Positions 9,744 through 19,722 of a stretch of 64,000 nucleotides of DNA are shown here, one piece after another; position 1 is the stretch's first letter; the number at the start of each line of letters is the position of its first letter. The notes under the pieces are model-generated. The model had not been told where the DNA came from. It searched no databases and worked only from the letters and a program-made list of their open reading frames with translations. A program made the position numbers and the translations under genes. Origin of the DNA: Homalodisca vitripennis (lineage: Eukaryota > Arthropoda > Insecta > Hemiptera > Cicadellidae); assembly GCF_021130785.1 (NCBI RefSeq), contig NC_060215.1:68142501-68206500 (forward strand). Reading direction: 5' to 3'.

Positions 9744-10027
9744 GCATTTCTTTGTTTTTTATGGCGGGACATGGAGGAGTTCCTGACTTCAGCACCACAC
9801 CTTGAACATACTTGTTTCATCGAAGGAGGTTTTTCATTGAATCCGTTGGAAGAAGCATAAGCTAGTGGATTTGACGCTGACATACACTTCTTTGTTTTTT
9901 GGTGGCGGGATAGGTTAGATGCAGTAACCTCTGCTCCACAATTCGGACATTTCTTGACTGATGATCTTCGAAGACCATCCGTAGCATTGAGAAATGCTGT
10001 TTGCTTGCTAGCAGGAGAAAACACCAT
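9731..10027 (-). pseudogene. zinc-finger protein, N-terminal part with two C2HC fingers
   Basis: 98 residues starting at the ATG 10025-10027 (MVFSPASKQTAFLN). Two closely similar fingers: CPNCGAEVTASNLSRHQKTKKC and CSRCGAEVRNSSMSRHKKQRNAC, of type C-x2-C-x9-H-x6-C, separated by about 23 residues. The second ends prematurely because the frame shifts in the A-rich codons just after the His; the frame then reads into a stop at 9731-9733, while the next frame continues with a residue pattern like that after the first finger. It is the first gene of the minus-strand series, upstream of which lies only repeat-type sequence. Confidence 0.65.
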
Positions 10028-10278
10028 TATTATAGAGCTGGTTACTCTCTTATTGTATGGGCGATTGACGATGGAAAAGGATGAGGTATGGATGGATGAG
10101 AATAGGAAGAGGAGTAGGAAGAGGGTGGGATGAGTGGAAGGAGGGATGATAGCATTATTAATACATTTATAACAAATATAATGACGATTGCCATACAGTG
10201 TTATATTGTCTAACGCAATAAAACATTTATTTATTTATTTATTTTACTCTGAAAGGAAGAGGAGTAGGAAGAAGGTGG
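10028..10278. repeat. purine-rich direct repeat flanking a short LINE 3' end
   Basis: The string GGAAGAGGAGTAGGAAGA occurs near 10104 and again near 10254. Between the copies lies an AT-rich piece ending in AATAAAACATTTATTTATTTATTTA, which looks like the 3' end and tail of a severely 5'-truncated LINE; the flanking repeat may be its target duplication plus local expansion. No gene here. It lies just upstream of the first Polinton gene, so any promoter of that gene has been disturbed or moved. Confidence 0.5.
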
Positions 10279-10720
10279 GTGAGTGGGATGAGTAAGGTGC
10301 GGTGTCTCGCGCGGCGCGGCGGTGACTGGACAGTGACGAGGCGCGTACCGATTGTTTGTATACTTATAGAAACAACACGCGGTGTCTCACACGGCGCGGT
10401 GGTGGTGACGGTTCAGCAGTCGCGCGGCGCGGTGCTGACGAGGCGCGTGCCAATTGCTTGGCGGTGACGGTTCAGCAGTCGCGCGGTGCGGTGCTGCGAG
10501 GCGCGTGCCGATTGCTTGTATACTTACAGTAACAACGCGTGGTGTCTGCGCGGTGGCGGTGACGGGACAGCGATGACATGCGTGGTGAATCGCGCGGCGC
10601 GGTTCTGACTACTCATACTCACACTCTTAGTCGCTCTCTAAAAATTCTGCCCCAGATTCGGTCTCACACGGTTTGTCCCAGAACCGGTCTCAGGTGCTTT
10701 GTCCCAGGAACGGCCAAAGT
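10279..10720. repeat. GC-rich repeated segment, probable Polinton subterminal region
   Basis: Unlike its AT-rich surroundings this stretch is rich in CpG and made of repeated words: GAGGCGCGTGCCGATTGCTTGT at 10338, 10440 and 10498 (with changes), GACGGTTCAGCAGTCGCGCGG twice, GTATACTTACAGTAACAAC twice and GCGCGGCGCGGTG several times. It ends in two copies of GTCTCACACGGTTTGTCCCAG-like units at about 10661-10712. A short open + frame at 10279-10467 is a by-product of composition. Position right behind the first gene suggests the subterminal part of the element. The exact end and TIR are not identifiable here. Confidence 0.55.
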
Positions 10721-10740
10721 ATACTACTCATGCCATCCAT

Positions 10741-12900
10741 GCAACTAGAATATTAGATTAGTGTTTTCAATAAAAAATATGTAGAAAAACATTTCAACAG
10801 AGCGCTCCCTTTATATTACAAAACAATTTCAGTTTATAACAAGCCAAAAGTTATCATAAAATTAGAAATAGCAGATAAGAGCTTCAAGATGCTTGTATCT
10901 TACAGATTAATGGCCCACCAGAATTAAACAATTATTATAAACTAATGAAGTTGAACATAAAAATGTTTTGCTAGAGTAAAATCCGACCATGTTAGGGACT
11001 TGATTGTTGCCAATCACAACACTTTGAGGGAAAGTAGAAAATTATCAGCAATTTGAAATTATCATCTTTGTCATCTAATTGTGTTTTGGGTGAGTTTAAA
11101 CACAACAAGGATGTCATATATGATCTTCAAGAAATATCTACCGAATTACTTTATTGACAACAAGTGTGATACATTAAAATCTAAATCCTCTTCTTCCAGC
11201 AAACAGGGCAGTCTTACCACTGTTTAATCTAAGTTTGTGAAATTTCAGATACTGTTGTAACACTCCCCTCTTTATTAATTTATAGTTGTATAAGTTTTGT
11301 TTTTAATAATGAAAATGTATTTAAATGTAATTCATAGTTAGAACATTAGAAATTAAAATCTAAACATTTATAAAAATTCAATTCTTTACATTTGTACTAA
11401 ATAATTTAGTACAAGTTAAACTAGTATTTAGGACTATATTTGGACATAATCGGTAGGTTGGATAGATACTTACAATTTACATGAAGTTCTCAAGATTGTT
11501 TGAATATGAGCTCAACATATATACTTGTCAATAAAGCGTTTATTGTTATTATTATTTATTTATATTTTATTTGTGTAATTGATATACACAGAAACATAAT
11601 GTTTTTTTTTTCTGTAAATTAAAAGAAAAAGTTTAAGGAATAAGAACCTCAAGTCAAATATTATTTAAGAGACCAAGATATTTCCCCTGGTTGTGAACAC
11701 ACAGTTTTTGCAAACATTTGATTATTAAAATATGTTATAAAATCAATTAAACGCATCATTGCGTAACTTCCGCATATTAGCAGTCATTTGATTTCAATAG
11801 GTAGGGGTAGGTCAACTATAAAAACACATTTTGATAAACATCTAATATTTTATATGTCTTCCTTTCAGATTTTTTTATAGAATTTTCTACCATATTTAGC
11901 CAATTTTGGTGGAAACCTACTGAGAAGTGTAACAATAACAGTGAATGAAATCAAAGATTATAAAGTAGTTCAATTGGCAATCTAAAGATGTTGTACTTTT
12001 ATTTTTTTATTTCTACTGATACTGCCGGCACTTATTATTAACATAAGGCAATAGAGATAAGAATGATGTTAAGATTATTACAGATTAGCTGCTCAAAGTG
12101 ATAATAATTTATTGGCGTTCATTACTCGCCATCTCTATCTCGAAGCACGGGAAGTGTGCGACAGAGGCTGACTTTTATTGTGTTTCTTAGCCCCTACGGA
12201 TCCCAAGGATTTTGGAGCCCATGGGACTCTTCATCCGAAAAGAATAGTAAATGCATGTTTTGTGTTTTACTGTCTGTCAGCCGTTATAGATCAAATACCA
12301 AAATAAATAAAAACTAAACTGATCTATGAGACATCATTCGACTAAGAGTATAATTTCAGTTTAACACAAGTATAAACACAGCATATACATATTTCATATT
12401 ACATACGTAGAATATTTTTATCAATGGGGGTTTACAACTGCCCCACCCGTCTGGATACATCTATGGTTTGGTTTGGGAGAGACCAAGACCAAATAAGTCA
12501 GATTGATGTTGAGAGCCAATCATTCATGTTTCCTGAATGAGAAAGCACAAAAAGAGATGAGAACTGTTTGTCCATTCTAAACAGTAAGTTTAACAAGAGT
12601 AGTGTCTAAAAGCACAGTTGAGCGACAATTAATATGCTTTCTTATATTCCTGAGCTGCCATATACATAGAGAGTGATCAGATCAGCCATAACTGACATAT
12701 TTGCCTACAAAGTGAAGTAAGGTATGTTGATATTTTTTGTAACCTTTGCATTAGCATTGCTTTTAATCGTGATTACCAAGGAAAGTGCATTGGTTCGTTT
12801 TCACAACAAATCATTAAAACTACATCTTTCTTGATGTGAGTGACTTTCTTTAAAATTTGTATTTTGGCTGGATAAACTTTTTTAAATTTCATTGTTACAG
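10741..12900. other. AT-rich noncoding stretch, no gene seen
   Basis: No frame of coding character on either strand. Around 11500-11560 the sequence GTCAATAAAGCGTTTATTGTTATTATTATTTAT looks like the 3' end of an old retroelement on the + strand. A somewhat G+C-richer patch at 12110-12240 shows no recognisable domain. Confidence 0.5.
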
Positions 12901-12926
12901 GTCTCTATAATGGCTCTCCTGAAGAC

Positions 12927-14273
12927 CTAAGATATATTTTTAATAAATGTTTTAATCACTTTGCATAGAATTATTTTGTTCAATTTTGTAAGCAGGCTCA
13001 AGAAAGGAAAAATGGTTGATGATATTCTATTAATTAAACATGACTTAAGCAAATGACAGTTGTGTGCCATAAATTCGCTGACATTATAAAATGCCTTTGA
13101 CCCTAAAAAGTGTTTGAGGTGAATTTGTAACGCTTTGGGCGTTGGGGCGTTTTTGATGGAATATGGCAATCTGTTGATTAAATGAACACCAGCCTATGAA
13201 GGCAAGTGCTCATATGCAACTGTTATGTGTCTTTCAGTTTGGTAGCTGTCTCTGTTTCTTGTCTCATACCCATGTATGTCTCGGCCCCTTATCAGGGCAC
13301 ATCTTGACTTGCAGAACAGAATTGTTGGCAAAATATAGAGACTTGGCAGAGTCAACAGTTGCAATCGTTTGAAAGCATGTTTGCAGGATTCTCTGAAATT
13401 TATTTTTGCGATTATTTGAATCGCTTTCTTTTGCAATTTGAACACTCTTAAAAATTGATTGTATGCACACGTCCCCCACAAAACCATTCCGTAGGAAAGG
13501 TATGGATAAATCAGGTCATAATATGCCATCATAAGTACTTAATTAGGACAGTATTTGGCTAGGGATCTTAAAACATAAATGCCTGAAAACAATTTTGCAC
13601 AAGCCGAATCAATGTTTGTATTCCATGTCAACCCTCGATCTAGGTGAATTCCAAGGAACTTTGACTTCTTCTAGCATGGAATCTGCTAGCATGATGCCTG
13701 AGCCGTTCTCTGATTCTACAGAGCGCAATAAAAAATTTGATTTTGAAGAATTTGTTGTTAGATTGAAGCTTTGAAAGTACTGGACATAGTTGTTCAGGTC
13801 AACAAAAACCTGTTGTTCAACAGCTGTCTTTGACTTTCTACTGAAGCAAACAGTTGTGTCCTCACCATACTGCATGAGTTCTTCATGCAGAAGTGATGAT
13901 CCTGTCATTGACATGGACTAAGAAAAGGATTGGACTGAGAATGGAGCCTTGAGGGACCCCCATAGCTCATTTTGATTGGGTTTGAAACTTGGTTTGCAAT
14001 CTGAACAACTTGTGATTGATGGCTTAGAAATTAATTAAGCCACGATAGGAGTAAGCCGCTAATGCCACGGGATTTCAATTTGTCAAGCAGTTTGGTGTGG
14101 TCTACGAATGCTTTAGTTAGGTCAAGAAACACACCAGTTGTGGAATTTCGACCTGTTATCCCCTCCACAACCATGTCGACCGGACTCACAAGTGCTTCTA
14201 TCATCGACTTGCTCTTTCTGTCCAAACACCGATAATAAGTGAAATGTACATTTTTTGCTTCTTTAGTGAACAA
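12927..14273 (-). mobile_element. LINE F: decayed non-LTR retrotransposon, reverse transcriptase part
   Basis: Three minus-strand frames cover successive parts of a LINE ORF2. 14031-14273 has the RT block TGVFLDLTKAF...LLDKLKSRGISG. 13609-13914 has YGEDTTVCF, the catalytic YADD box with Ala and Asp changed to Gly and Glu, plus LTTNSSKSNFL. 13194-13532 has the C-terminal domain (YLSYGMVLWG...LQKKAIQIIA...GYETRNR). 12927-13169 has the last part (PYSIKNAPTPKALQIHLKHFL). Several frameshifts and stops separate them. It is an old, inactive copy lacking endonuclease and ORF1. Confidence 0.8.
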
Positions 14274-14847
14274 AAAGTCAATATCTTACACAATTATTTT
14301 GAAACATAAAAAAAACATGCTAATATTTATTATTAATTTTTTAATATCTGTACTCTTGAGGTAGTTGTTCCTCGCCACTGCAACTGTTACTGTTGAATGG
14401 TGAGGGATAGCAGGGAACTGGATTTGTAGGTGGCTAATATTGATTAGCCTTTTCTCGATACATTGTTGATTAGCCATTCTTGATTGTTGACTGGACACTT
14501 GCAGAGGCAGGACACCAGTTATTTAGCTCCACAAAGTTCTCTATTTAAGTGGTTTCAAAGTGATTTTTAAAATAAATTTTTATATAAAATTGTGTAGTTT
14601 TTTAAGTGCTATAGATAAATGGTAGTAAGTTTATCACTATATTTATTATAAGTGTGAAAATTTCCAAAACATTTTTTAATAACTTTGTTGGATCTGGCAT
14701 AATTAAATTATACATAGATAAGGAAGGTCTACTCTTCTTATCAAGGATAGCTGACCTTTGGACAGTGACTGACTTATCTCTGACAACCTAATCTACCTTC
14801 ATCTACAATAAACTATCATTGTCTAGTTTGACTTATATTTTCATATC
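14274..14847. other. AT-rich stretch before LINE A, no gene seen
   Basis: No frame with coding character. The last 150 bp (from about 14700) may already be 5' UTR of LINE A, whose exact 5' end cannot be fixed without another copy of the family. Confidence 0.4.
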
Positions 14848-14919
14848 TGTTGGATGGCTCAATGGGTTGTGTGACAGACTTTGAATCTGAAGGTTCCAGG
14901 TTCAAAACTACATCGTAAC
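14848..14919 (+). promoter_or_regulatory. tRNA-like module (box A and box B) in the 5' UTR of LINE A
   Basis: Box A TGGCTCAATGGG at 14855-14866 and box B GGTTCAAAAC at 14899-14908 have a start-to-start spacing of 44 nt, exactly that of tRNA positions 8 and 52. Between them a possible anticodon arm has four pairs and a 7-nt loop CTTTGAA (anticodon TTG). The acceptor stem is poor (about 3 of 7 pairs), so this is not a functional tRNA. It could be an internal RNA polymerase III type promoter for the LINE whose ORF1 starts 149 bp downstream. LINE B has a better-preserved module in the same place. Confidence 0.6.
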
Positions 14920-15067
14920 TTTATACTTTTTATGTCACAATTTAGTTAAATTATCCTCTCTTAATTGAAATATTAATATATTTTTCATTCTCTTTTACAA
15001 ATTCTTCCATATTTTACTATTTATTTCATTCGTAGGCCTATTTTATAATTAAAAAAAAAATCAAAAA

Positions 15068-16552
15068 ATGAAAAGAAAGCAGAAGTCTTATAATTATAAT
15101 TGTGGAAACTGTTCAAAAAAACTATTAAAATCAAAACCATCTATACAATGTTCTGGTCAGTGTCTACAGTGGTATCACTTGCAATGTACAGACATAAATT
15201 ACTCTCAATTTAAAATTATTGCAGAATCCAAATCAAACTGGAGCTGTTATATGTGCACCAATAATAAAAATAACAATCTATCTGATATCTGTGGTATATC
15301 CAAAGTATTGGAAACTAAATCTGATGAAGGTAATGATGATGAAGATAGTGAATTTATAAATAAAACTACTAGAGAAACACTTGAAACTCTTAACTTAGTT
15401 GTAGACACCTTAAATAAAGACTTAATAGCAGCCAATGAAGAAATAAAACAACTCAAGATTCATAACAATAACCTAGAAATGTTAGTCCTCCAAAAAGAAG
15501 AAGAAATAATGAAATTATTAAATAAAAATACCAGCAGTTTCTCCTACTCACAATCTCCAACATGTTTGCCTGAAAAAATGAAAAAGAAAACTTTGATAAA
15601 GACAAAAAAACTTAAAACATTTACACTGCCATTGAGAAACTCTTTTCAAGTGCTTGAGGGTCGCATTGATGATCCAGAGGAAGTTTGTAGTGTGATCGGA
15701 ACTTTACCTTTAAACTCCAGTAGATCTAAAAACAAAACAAAGATCACACCGACTAGAAAAACACAGCAGAGTAATCCAGCCAAAGAAAAAATAACAAAGA
15801 GGAAAATTTTGCTTGCTGCGGACAGTCATGGCCGGGACCTTGCACCGATTCTCGAAGCCAAACTAGGCAGCGGTTACGAGGTAACGGTAGTCAGCAGTTC
15901 GGGAGCCCCTTTTAACTACGTAGCCAACAACCTGCAGGACTTGACTAGGAGTTTTACCTTTAATGATCATGCTATCTTACTCGCTGGGACAAACAACATC
16001 ACAGACTCCACTAGTGCTAGTGTAGTTAATTTTAATTTTAATTTTAATACATTTTCTAATATAACTCTCAACACTAACATGTCAATAATCGGTATCCCTC
16101 ATAGATTAGATCAGCCTGCTCTCAATGAGAGTATAAGAAAAGTAAATGTAAAGATTGAGGAGGCTGCTAGTAATGTAAAATTATGTAATTTTATTGACAC
16201 GAGTTCACTACATCTTACACATTATACTAAATTTGGACTACACTTAAATAAATCAGGTAAACATTTTTTAGCCGAACTAATTCATCAGTCTTTAAAGGTG
16301 AAAAAACCCACAATTGTACAAAAAGACATCCATACACCAGGACAAACATGTAGTAAAAGCAAAGCTCCTTCACCGGAAAACAACTCCACTTTTTTAATCA
16401 ATAAACCCCTCACACTTCATGTGGCAACTAACGATCCATCAGCTGACATTATTCTACATAACATCCATGCATCAACACCTAATGAGAACTCTGCAAAATG
16501 CATAAATAAACCAAAAAACATCCAGCGCAAGAAAATATTAACAGTAACCTAG
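15068..16552 (+). CDS. LINE A ORF1: PHD finger, coiled coil and SGNH esterase (CR1-like)
   Basis: 494 residues, uninterrupted. N-terminal PHD-type finger: CGNC...CSGQC...WYHLQC...WSCYMC, a C4HC3 arrangement in residues 9-60. A charged coiled-coil region follows at about 80-160 (LNKDLIAANEEIKQLKIHNN). At about 245-400 lies an SGNH hydrolase/esterase: block I LLAADSHGRDL, a central GTNNITD, and block V FGLHLNKSGKHFL with the catalytic His. PHD and esterase domains in ORF1 are established for CR1-like non-LTR elements. The protein probably binds the LINE RNA; the esterase role is unsettled. ORF2 overlaps its end in the -1 frame (see findings). Confidence 0.88.
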   Translation: MKRKQKSYNYNCGNCSKKLLKSKPSIQCSGQCLQWYHLQCTDINYSQFKIIAESKSNWSCYMCTNNKNNNLSDICGISKVLETKSDEGNDDEDSEFINKTTRETLETLNLVVDTLNKDLIAANEEIKQLKIHNNNLEMLVLQKEEEIMKLLNKNTSSFSYSQSPTCLPEKMKKKTLIKTKKLKTFTLPLRNSFQVLEGRIDDPEEVCSVIGTLPLNSSRSKNKTKITPTRKTQQSNPAKEKITKRKILLAADSHGRDLAPILEAKLGSGYEVTVVSSSGAPFNYVANNLQDLTRSFTFNDHAILLAGTNNITDSTSASVVNFNFNFNTFSNITLNTNMSIIGIPHRLDQPALNESIRKVNVKIEEAASNVKLCNFIDTSSLHLTHYTKFGLHLNKSGKHFLAELIHQSLKVKKPTIVQKDIHTPGQTCSKSKAPSPENNSTFLINKPLTLHVATNDPSADIILHNIHASTPNENSAKCINKPKNIQRKKILTVT

Positions 16553-19479
16553 CCTGTATATCACATTCACAAAACAATACTTCTTTAACCTGTAAGAACC
16601 GTATAGATTCACAAAAAACAAATATTAATAATATAAAAACCTTAACCTTATTACACCAAAATGCTCAAAGTATCCTAAATAAAGTTATACAGCTGGAGTA
16701 TCTGAGTCATGATGTAAATGTAGATATAATTGCTATAAGTGAACATTGGTTGTCAGCAAAAAACTTAAAATATTTTCAGATAAAAAATTACGTTGTAGCC
16801 TCAATTTATTGTAGAATTAGTTTGACACGGGGAGGTTCTTGTCTTCTTGTAAAAAATCATATACAATTTATTGAACGTAATGATATTTGTAAATTTAGTG
16901 AAGACTTTGTTTTTGAATGTTCCTCTATAGAGTTAATTTCAACTAATTCTAATAAATTAAATATTTTAACTGTTAGTTGTTACAGAACACCAGACTCCGA
17001 TATTCATATATTCATTTCCAAGTTGCAATTGTTATTTGAATTAGCTTTGAAAGAGAAAAAGTACTTAGTTGTCTTAGGTGATTTTAACATTAATTTATTA
17101 AACCATAACTCAGAGTCTTTAGCTTTTAAGAATATTTTAAAATGTTATAATTTTAGATATTTTATAAATGAACCTACTAGAGTTACCAAAAATGTTGAAT
17201 CTTGTTTAGATAATATTGTTAGTAACATACCTCAGAATCTGCTATCAAGTCTTAACCTTCACTCTGGCTTTTCAGATCATAATTTTTCTCAAATTTTGAA
17301 AATAAATGTCAATAATTTATTACTAAAAAATGAAAATAGTAAAATAATTACACATAGGATATTTTCTGAGCAGGGTCATAGAATGTTTCATGACTTTCTG
17401 CAAAAGGAGGACTGGTTTGATGTGATTTCTGGTGAATCGGTTGATGCAAATTTCTCAAAATTTGTTGATAAGCTGATATTATATTATGAATTAGCATTCC
17501 CATTAAAAACAATAACAAAACTTAAGTCAAGTCCATATTCCTGGGTAACTGATGTGGTTAGGGCAAGTGCTGTCCTGTCAAGGGAGCTGTTTGCCAGAGC
17601 CAAGTCAATAAACACAGAAAATAGCTGGAAAGAATATAAAACTTACCTTAAACATCATAAGAAAATAGTCCTTTACGCAAAAAGAGAACCCCTAGTAAAT
17701 AAAATACAATCCTCTAAAAATATTCCAAGAACAACCTGGAATATCATTAATTCAGAGACTAAATCATTCGCTTCTGTAAAAAACATTAATCTAATTGTTA
17801 ATGGACAAGATATTACTGAGCCAATGGATGTTGCAATAGCATTTAACAGGCACTTCACAAGTGTACCTCATATTATCTCAAACCAACTTGACTTGCTGAA
17901 TTCAAGGCATTACGATCCACAAAATTTTTTGCCAAATCCATTTGTTAATGGTTCATTTTATCTCTATCCTGTTTGTGAAAAAGAGATAATTGAAGTTATA
18001 AGTAAATTTAAATCAAGTAAGTCACCAGGCCTGGATGGAATACCTCCAAGGATATTGAAGGAACACATCCACATCCTGTCAAAACCTCTTTGCTCTTTGG
18101 TGAATAGCTCCCTGACTCACGGAGTCTTCCCTGAATGTCTCAAGGTAGCCAGAGTAACTCCAATATTTAAAAACAATAATTCAAATCTTGCAGAAAATTA
18201 CAGACCTATTTCAGTTCTTTCAGTTTTTTCAAAATTATTAGAAACTATTGTAAAATTACGGCTTGAAAATTTTTTAAAATCATTCTCAATAATAAATAAA
18301 AATCAATTTGGTTTTCAATCTAATTTGTCAACTTCAGATGCTATCATAAGTTTAACTGATTATGTGCTAACTGCCTTGGACCAGGGACAGTCGACCTGTG
18401 GCCTGTTCTGTGACCTCCAGAAGGCTTTTGATTGTGTAGACCATGAAATTTTGTTAAATAAATTGGAGTATTATGGCATCAGAGGAGTTGCTCTCAATTG
18501 GTTTAGTAGCTTTCTGAGGGATCGCAGCCAGGTTGTAGAGATAGTTCAAAACAGTGCTGGTTCTGTCCATAAATATCTATCTCCTGCCCGCTATTTGGAG
18601 GCAGGCGTACCCCAAGGGTCAGTTTTAGGTCCAATATTATTTTTAATTTTTATAAACGACTTACCCAAGCAGTTCAATTTATGTGACAAATTAATTCTCT
18701 TTGCTGATGACACCACTAGTTTGATTAAATCTGACAATAAAACTGAACTATCTCAAAAATTATATGATAACATTAGTTTGATTTTTAACTGGCTTAAAGC
18801 TAACAAACTATCCTTAAATATTTCCAAAACATCCATACTTAATTTTCACTTTATTAGAAACTTTAGAGAACAACTTGAAATAACTTTTTACCAAAGTAAA
18901 CTTACTTCTACAAAAAATTGTAAATTTCTTGGTGTTACTTTAGATGACAATCTTAGATGGGAAAATCACATCAGTCAGTTAAATGGGAAACTAAATTCAG
19001 CATGTTATGCTATTCGTAAAATTAGAGACTTGACTGACTTAAGAACAGCAAAAACTATTTATCTTGGCTATTTCGAATCTGTGTTGAGATATGGAATTGT
19101 TTCCTGGGGAAGTTCACCATTTATTGAACAGGTTTTCAAAACTCAAAAGAGAGCAATCCGAATTCTAGGAAATTTGAAATTTAATCAATCATGTAGAGGA
19201 CATTTTTTTAATCTTCAAATTTTAACAGTAAGAAGTATTTACATAATGGAAGTTTTAACTCAAACATATAAAAGAATACAGTCCAATCCCTTTATCTCCC
19301 ATCATAACTACACAACACGTAATAGTTATTTTCTACCTGTTCCTATACACAGAACAACCCATTTTAAAACATCTTTCTCTTACAATAGTCAGCATTTTTT
19401 TAACAAATTACCTTTAGCATGGAGAGAGATTCCTACATTAAAGGCTTTCAAAAAAACTATTAAAGAATACATGCTTTAA
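16510..19479 (+). CDS. LINE A ORF2: AP endonuclease and reverse transcriptase
   Basis: The frame is open from 16510 (after a stop at 16507-16509) to 19479, about 989 codons, intact. Endonuclease: LLHQNAQSILNK and IIAISEHWL at the start, then SCYRTPDSD, VVLGDFNINLL and SGFSDHN. Reverse transcriptase: GLFCDLQKAFDCVDHEIL, AGVPQGSVLGPILF and the catalytic LFADDTTSLI; the C-terminal domain has FESVLRYGIVSWG and KTQKRAIRILG. No ATG occurs in this frame before codon 290 or so, well inside or past the endonuclease, so initiation at its own ATG would lose the catalytic domain. The first 43 nt overlap ORF1 in the -1 frame and contain a slippery heptamer. Confidence 0.9.
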   Translation, partial: TKKHPAQENINSNLACISHSQNNTSLTCKNRIDSQKTNINNIKTLTLLHQNAQSILNKVIQLEYLSHDVNVDIIAISEHWLSAKNLKYFQIKNYVVASIYCRISLTRGGSCLLVKNHIQFIERNDICKFSEDFVFECSSIELISTNSNKLNILTVSCYRTPDSDIHIFISKLQLLFELALKEKKYLVVLGDFNINLLNHNSESLAFKNILKCYNFRYFINEPTRVTKNVESCLDNIVSNIPQNLLSSLNLHSGFSDHNFSQILKINVNNLLLKNENSKIITHRIFSEQGHRMFHDFLQKEDWFDVISGESVDANFSKFVDKLILYYELAFPLKTITKLKSSPYSWVTDVVRASAVLSRELFARAKSINTENSWKEYKTYLKHHKKIVLYAKREPLVNKIQSSKNIPRTTWNIINSETKSFASVKNINLIVNGQDITEPMDVAIAFNRHFTSVPHIISNQLDLLNSRHYDPQNFLPNPFVNGSFYLYPVCEKEIIEVISKFKSSKSPGLDGIPPRILKEHIHILSKPLCSLVNSSLTHGVFPECLKVARVTPIFKNNNSNLAENYRPISVLSVFSKLLETIVKLRLENFLKSFSIINKNQFGFQSNLSTSDAIISLTDYVLTALDQGQSTCGLFCDLQKAFDCVDHEILLNKLEYYGIRGVALNWFSSFLRDRSQVVEIVQNSAGSVHKYLSPARYLEAGVPQGSVLGPILFLIFINDLPKQFNLCDKLILFADDTTSLIKSDNKTELSQKLYDNISLIFNWLKANKLSLNISKTSILNFHFIRNFREQLEITFYQSKLTSTKNCKFLGVTLDDNLRWENHISQLNGKLNSACYAIRKIRDLTDLRTAKTIYLGYFESVLRYGIVSWGSSPFIEQVFKTQKRAIRILGNLKFNQSCRGHFFNLQILTVRSIYIMEVLTQTYKRIQSNPFISHHNYTTRNSYFLPVPIHRTTHFKTSFSYNSQHFFNKLPLAWREIPTLKAFKKTIKEYML

Positions 19480-19722
19480 ACTGAAATTTATACTTTTGAC
19501 GATTTTCGTCCGAATTCACCAGAAAATAATTAAGATGTGAAATATCATACCACCTAGTATTAGCTATATGTTACTTGTGTTGTAGTTAGTATTTTTTTAA
19601 AATTGTTATTTAGTATTTAGTGTTATTATTTCTTGACGAGCCTTATAACATTGTAATGTTCTATTGGGCTAATAAATAAATCATTTCAAATCATTTCATT
19701 TCAATCATTTCATTTCAATCAT
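19480..19722 (+). repeat. LINE A 3' UTR and terminal microsatellite tail
   Basis: After the ORF2 stop there is a short 3' UTR ending in a possible hairpin (ATAACATTGTAATGTTCTATTGGGCTAATAAA) and a tail of TCATTTCAAA/TCATTTCATTTCAA units from about 19680 to 19722. Short-repeat tails without poly(A) are usual for CR1-like elements. Confidence 0.75.

Larger units (their letters stand above)
1..10740 (-). mobile_element. Maverick/Polinton (adintovirus-like) element, left part cut by window edge
   Basis: A run of minus-strand genes carries the Polinton hallmark set: protein-primed DNA polymerase B, A32-type packaging ATPase, adenain-like cysteine protease and capsid-type proteins, with a parvovirus-type phospholipase A2 domain of the kind reported in adintoviruses. 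No integrase is seen; it would be expected beyond the left edge. The right boundary is a guess: the last element-like sequence is a GC-rich repeated segment ending near 10720. Terminal inverted repeats cannot be tested because the other end is missing. The polymerase and zinc-finger genes have frameshifts, so this copy is probably an endogenous, non-replicating one, although the virion-protein genes are open. Confidence 0.85.

Noticed and set aside
10279..10467. Short + strand frame in the CpG-rich repeats
   Set aside because: Arg/Val-rich by composition and repeat structure; no domain.
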